Positions 5,209-8,476 of a stretch of 8,476 nucleotides of DNA are shown one piece after another; the first letter of the stretch is position 1, and each line of letters begins with the position of its first letter. Both the position numbers and the translations under genes were made by a program. The notes beneath the pieces are model-generated. The model saw only the letters and a program-made list of their open reading frames with translations. It was not told the origin of the DNA and ran no database searches. Source of the DNA: Methanomassiliicoccales archaeon (lineage in GTDB: Archaea; Thermoplasmatota; Thermoplasmata; Sysuiplasmatales; Sysuiplasmataceae); the NCBI GenBank assembly GCA_027365715.1, contig DAHXLZ010000115.1, positions 1 to 8,476 on the forward strand, in the 5' to 3' direction.

Positions 5209-7068
5209 ATGACTGCAAATACGGGTGAGGGCAGGACAATACTGGAAGTGAGCTCCCGCTGCTTCGCAGCAAGAACAGGGTTGTTCAGCGCAGGCCAGCT
5301 TTCAATGAAACTTCCGGCAATACTTTTCGCCGCCGGCATGAACGATGAGTACGGTGAAGAATTTGAAACGCTGCTGACAAGCCGGAGAATTGATACCGGG
5401 AAAGTACAATTCATATCGTCGCGCAATACGATGTTATACGGAGAAAGGGCTTCGGAGATTGGACCGGATTGCGTCATACTTCCGAACACGATACCGTTTT
5501 CATCAAGCCTGAGCGGTGTTGCCGCGGCAGCAAAGAAGGACAATGCGGAACGCGTTTTCGTTTCTACGGCATCTCCTGAGGAGATGAGCGGTATCCTTGA
5601 CAGGGATTCCGACATTTATGTGATGGCAAACGCATTCGAGCTTGCAAATTTCCCGGATCAGCTTGCCCGTGCGATAACAGGCATGAGGGAAAAGGTAGGC
5701 TGGCGTAAGCTCGTCTACACGCCGGGCGTGGCAAAACAATCCAACCTTGCGCTGCTTTTCTACGCGGGAGTGGATATAGCCGATTCCCTCCTGACTGAAA
5801 TGGAATCTGCGAGGGGATATGCGTTCGTTGACGGGGAAGAGCAAAAAGGGACAGTGCTCGATGAAGGCATCTGCCACTGCACAGCATGCGTTAACAGCGC
5901 GGACAGAACTGTTCACTGGCACAACCGCTATCAGCTGCTTGACGAACTCAGCAGAATAAGGACTGCGGTACGCAGGGGGCAGCTGAGGGAACTTGTTGAA
6001 AGAAGAGCCCTCCAGCACCCGTGGAACGTTCAGTTTCTCAGATATCTGGACACAGAACATTACGGTTATTTTGAGAAAGCATGTTCAAACACCGGCGGCC
6101 CGATATTTGCATCATCTGAAACTTCGTTGAGAAGGGCGGACATACTGCGCTATGTTAAGCGCGTCAGCTCTTTCTATACGCCACCTGACGGAATGAAGAT
6201 CGCACTGCTGGTTCCCTGTTCAAAAAGGAAACCGTATTTCCTTTCAAAATCGCACAGAATCTTCCACGATGCCGTAATGGCATCACCTGCGGCGACAGCA
6301 GTGCACATGCTGACCGTGACATCGCCAATTGGTATCGTGCCTGAGGAGCTGGAAACAGTGTATCCGGCGGCGCATTACGACATACCCGTTACGGGACATT
6401 GGTCGATGGAGGAGAAGGCGAGAGCAGTTGATATGCTGCTCAGCATTCTCAGAAAAGGCGGTTATGTGGCCGTAATATCCCACCTTGAAGATGAAAGGGA
6501 GTTTGTGAACAGTGCGCTAAAAGACTCAGGCGTGGATTTCACAGACACCTCCGAAGGCATCACGCGCAGTCACAATTCGGTCGACAGGCTCAGAAATGTG
6601 CTTTGCGCAAATGAAGTAAGTGGGGTTCCAGGCTGGAAAGAGAGGAACAGGCAGTTCCTGCAGAGTGTGGCGTCATATCAGTTTGGTCCTGAAGGGGCAA
6701 CGCTGCTCAATGGGGCGGTTGCAACAGGCAGATACCCGAATGTCAGGATTATGCTGGACGGGGAACAGCTGGGTATGCTTACGGAAATCAGGGGAGTAAT
6801 CTCCCTGACGATAAAAGGGGCGGAGAGGATTCACGAGAGGGTTCCTGAATACTGCGTGGAAATCCAGAACTTCAGGCTCAGCAGCAACCTGTTCGCCGCA
6901 GGCGTTAAGAATGCCGGCCATGCGATAAGAACAGGTGATGAGGTCATCATAACACAGGAAGGAAAGGTGACCGGAGTCGGAGTGGCCATGATGCCATCCG
7001 GCGAAATGAATGAAAAAGGGAAGGGGGAGGCAGTACGCATGCGGCACTATTCCAGGAAAAGCGGGTAG
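5209..7068 (+). CDS. arcS: Archaeosine synthase (TgtA2-type, TGT-like plus PUA domain)
   Basis: ArcS converts preQ0 at position 15 of archaeal tRNA to archaeosine, after TgtA has inserted preQ0. The 619-residue product has an N-terminal TGT-like region (about 1-290) with a CHCTAC cysteine motif at 222-227 and HNRYQLLDELSRIR at 238-251. The ArcS-specific signature PC-x3-KPY-x2-S-x2-H is at 336-349, and a C-terminal PUA RNA-binding domain lies at about 509-597. Domain order and length suit the family. An upstream in-frame GTG at 5182 would add nine residues. The ATG at 5209 is preferred because GGTGAGGT lies 4-8 bases before it and the predicted transcript start (near 5184) falls after the GTG. 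A relaxed name for such proteins is TgtA2. The gene is monocistronic or leads towards radA, 95 bases away, which has its own TATA box. No frameshift is seen. Confidence 0.93.
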   Translation: MTANTGEGRTILEVSSRCFAARTGLFSAGQLSMKLPAILFAAGMNDEYGEEFETLLTSRRIDTGKVQFISSRNTMLYGERASEIGPDCVILPNTIPFSSSLSGVAAAAKKDNAERVFVSTASPEEMSGILDRDSDIYVMANAFELANFPDQLARAITGMREKVGWRKLVYTPGVAKQSNLALLFYAGVDIADSLLTEMESARGYAFVDGEEQKGTVLDEGICHCTACVNSADRTVHWHNRYQLLDELSRIRTAVRRGQLRELVERRALQHPWNVQFLRYLDTEHYGYFEKACSNTGGPIFASSETSLRRADILRYVKRVSSFYTPPDGMKIALLVPCSKRKPYFLSKSHRIFHDAVMASPAATAVHMLTVTSPIGIVPEELETVYPAAHYDIPVTGHWSMEEKARAVDMLLSILRKGGYVAVISHLEDEREFVNSALKDSGVDFTDTSEGITRSHNSVDRLRNVLCANEVSGVPGWKERNRQFLQSVASYQFGPEGATLLNGAVATGRYPNVRIMLDGEQLGMLTEIRGVISLTIKGAERIHERVPEYCVEIQNFRLSSNLFAAGVKNAGHAIRTGDEVIITQEGKVTGVGVAMMPSGEMNEKGKGEAVRMRHYSRKSG

Positions 7069-7163
7069 AAAATACGCGTGTCCCGGACTTTTCGGGCTAC
7101 TCCCCCGGACAGGCATTTAAATATGGACAGCAGATGATTTGGAACAACTGAAGGGCGTATCAG
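7069..7163 (+). promoter_or_regulatory. radA promoter region with TATA box
   Basis: The gap holds a clear archaeal TATA box, TTTAAATA at 7116-7123, which places the transcript start near 7145. That leaves a short leader of about 20 bases with GAAGGGC (about 7150-7155) as a modest ribosome binding site before the ATG at 7164. Upstream, a weak CCCG/CGGG hairpin (7082-7085 and 7093-7096) with T-rich loop and a second CCCGGAC copy at 7104-7110 follow the arcS stop. No firm terminator is seen. Confidence 0.6.
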
Positions 7164-8105
7164 ATGGCGGAGAAAAAGCTCGAAGAGATTAACGGAATCG
7201 GACCTGCAACAGCTGAAAAACTGAGAGAAGCCGGCTATACGGAGCTCATGTCGATCGCGATTGAGTCGCCGAGGAATCTGGCCGAAGTCTGCGAGATCGG
7301 GGAATCGACCGCCGCAAAGATCATCAGTGCTGCAAAGGAGGCCGTCGACATCGGCGGTTTTGAGACCGGCGACGAGATTATGGAACGGCGTAGGGGAATA
7401 AGCAGACTCACAACAGCTTCAAAAGCGTTCGATGATCTGATTGGCGGTGGTCTTGAATCACAGGCAATCACAGAGCTGTATGGTGAATTCGGATGCGGAA
7501 AGACGCAGATGTGTCATCAGGCGGCTGTAAATGTCACCCTGCCTGAAGACAGAGGCGGCCTGAGCGGCGAGGCTGTCATAATAGATACAGAGAACACGTT
7601 CAGACCGGAGAGGATTGCACAGATGTCTACCGCCATGGACGTCGATCCCGTGCAAACACTGAAGAAGATTCATGTTGCGCGGGCGTACAATTCCGCACAC
7701 CAGATGCTTCTTGTTGAAAAGGCATCAGAACTCGCAAAGGAGCGGCCGATTAAGCTTCTCATTGTTGATTCCCTCACCGCTCATTTCAGGGCGGAGTACG
7801 TGGGAAGAGGCTCACTTGCAGAAAGACAGCAGGCACTTAACACACATATGCACGCACTTCTCAGATTTGGCGATCTTACCAACTCGGTGATACTCTGCAC
7901 AAACCAGGTATCGTCGAAACCCGATGCTTTCTTCGGCGATCCGACAAGACCGATTGGCGGACACATAGTCGGCCATACGGCGACATACAGGGTCTACCTC
8001 AGGAAGAGCAAAGCCGGAAAGAGGATAGCGAGACTGGTCGATTCTCCGAGCCTGCCTGAGGCTGAGTGTGTGATAACTGTGAGTGAGGAAGGAATAAGAG
8101 ACTGA
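7164..8105 (+). CDS. radA: DNA repair and recombination protein RadA
   Basis: RadA is the archaeal RecA/Rad51 recombinase that forms helical filaments on single-stranded DNA and drives strand exchange, using ATP. The 313-residue product has an N-terminal helix-hairpin-helix domain ([12 protein letters not shown] at 9-20, [10 protein letters not shown] at 44-53), a linker with the FETG polymerisation motif at 66-69, Walker A GEFGCGKT at 107-114, Walker B LLIVD at 198-202, loop L1 around [13 protein letters not shown] at 211-223, loop L2 around 249-269 with the ATP-cap DPTRPIGGH at 259-267, and the conserved C-terminus ending EEGIRD. Length and motifs are complete. Walker A has Cys111 where most RadA proteins have Ser. 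The polymerisation motif has Gly instead of Ala, as in Methanococcus RadA. The ATG start follows a short leader after a good TATA box. A THUMP-type gene follows after 27 bases. Confidence 0.97.
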   Translation: MAEKKLEEINGIGPATAEKLREAGYTELMSIAIESPRNLAEVCEIGESTAAKIISAAKEAVDIGGFETGDEIMERRRGISRLTTASKAFDDLIGGGLESQAITELYGEFGCGKTQMCHQAAVNVTLPEDRGGLSGEAVIIDTENTFRPERIAQMSTAMDVDPVQTLKKIHVARAYNSAHQMLLVEKASELAKERPIKLLIVDSLTAHFRAEYVGRGSLAERQQALNTHMHALLRFGDLTNSVILCTNQVSSKPDAFFGDPTRPIGGHIVGHTATYRVYLRKSKAGKRIARLVDSPSLPEAECVITVSEEGIRD

Positions 8106-8132
8106 AGGCGGTATGCCCGGTGAGTGTCTGCC

Positions 8133-8476
8133 GTGGCTGAAGGAACAGTTGTAATCGAGTTTTCACTGGAACACAAACTGTTCCCGGCGTCCGAACTGAA
8201 GGCGCTTTCCGGCATTGCCTGTTTCACCACTGAGAGGGAAAACGCCGAACTCGCTCTCCTCACATGCAGCAATACCGAGTTTTCAGCGAGGACGCTGTGT
8301 TCAAGGCTTGCGTTTTCCCACAGCGTCTCGATTTTACTCGGAAATCATGCTTCGTGGGATGAGCTGATGGAGTCTGCGCAATCTGCGGGCAGACTTCTTT
8401 CAGGAAAGACATTCAGAGTTCGCGCCGTTACAAGAGACCGGGAAATGAGAAGCTTAATCGGCCGCTCCTTTGCGAG
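8133..8476 (+). CDS. THUMP-domain protein, likely tRNA guanine-10 N2-methyltransferase (5' part)
   Basis: An open frame of 114 codons runs off the right edge. Its GTG start at 8133 has GGTGAG at 8119-8124, about 8 bases upstream; an in-frame GTG at 8124 is an alternative. The visible part reads VVIEFSLEH at 6-14, ELKAL at 21-25, an SRLAFSHSVSILLG strand-helix unit at 57-70 and GKTFRVRAV at 91-99. This recalls the N-terminal region plus the start of the THUMP RNA-binding domain of archaeal Trm-G10/Trm11, which methylates G10 of tRNA. The methyltransferase domain, with its NPPY-type motif, would lie beyond the window, so another THUMP enzyme remains possible. It sits 27 bases after radA, so it may be co-transcribed. 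With arcS nearby, it forms a loose group of tRNA D-arm modification genes. Confidence 0.7.
   Translation, partial: MAEGTVVIEFSLEHKLFPASELKALSGIACFTTERENAELALLTCSNTEFSARTLCSRLAFSHSVSILLGNHASWDELMESAQSAGRLLSGKTFRVRAVTRDREMRSLIGRSFA

Noticed and set aside
5503..6060. A 185-codon minus-strand frame opposite arcS
   Set aside because: The plus strand carries the intact ArcS domains here; the antisense product is compositionally odd and matches nothing I know.
7994..8272. A 92-codon minus-strand frame across the end of radA and the start of the next gene
   Set aside because: Both genes on the plus strand have good starts and family motifs, so this is a shadow.
1..8476. CRISPR array, insertion sequence, tRNA gene or phage module
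   Set aside because: Reading both strands showed no regularly spaced repeats, no transposase or phage-like protein, and no tRNA T-arm pattern with a matching acceptor stem.

Overview
The window reads as chromosomal DNA of an archaeon, most likely a euryarchaeote of the Thermoplasmata type; this placement is inferred. Seen in the sequence are a RadA recombinase, an archaeosine synthase (a tRNA modification enzyme of archaea), a pyrB-pyrI pair, a Roadblock/LC7 protein, TATA-like boxes about 25-30 bases before likely transcript starts, several TTG or GTG starts, and a 5S rRNA gene that stands alone among protein genes. Unlinked rRNA genes are known from Thermoplasma.

Layout from left to right. 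At the left edge a leftward gene probably just begins (positions 13 to 1). After about 200 non-coding bases, some GC-rich and foldable, comes a rightward cluster of three closely spaced genes: a UPF0200-type P-loop nucleotide kinase, a small 105-residue protein that recalls one half of a TATA-binding-protein fold, and a DUF92 membrane protein. Two short palindromes and a TATA-like box lead into the 5S rRNA gene (about 1956-2091). A long hairpin with a UUCG loop and a T-run follows. Next is a membrane-anchored protein with two helical repeats and two C-terminal zinc ribbons (2263-3117), then a Roadblock/LC7 protein with its own promoter (3342-3731).

The pyrimidine pair lies on the minus strand: pyrB (catalytic chain of aspartate carbamoyltransferase) overlaps pyrI (regulatory chain) by ATGA. 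pyrI ends only 4 bases from the Roadblock gene, tail to tail. pyrB diverges from arcS across a very short gap in which one AT-rich element may drive both genes. arcS (archaeosine synthase, G15 of tRNA) is followed by radA with a clear TATA box, and then by the first 114 codons of a THUMP-domain protein resembling the tRNA guanine-10 methyltransferase, which runs off the right edge.

How the genes work together: pyrB and pyrI make one allosteric enzyme of UMP synthesis. arcS and the THUMP gene both modify the D-arm region of tRNA and flank radA. Most of the window is ordinary archaeal housekeeping. The parts that deserve attention are the zinc-ribbon membrane protein beside the Roadblock gene, the small TBP-half-like protein, and the solitary 5S gene with an apparent 3'-side expansion. 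I see no CRISPR array, transposon, phage gene, tRNA gene or clear new defence system here.
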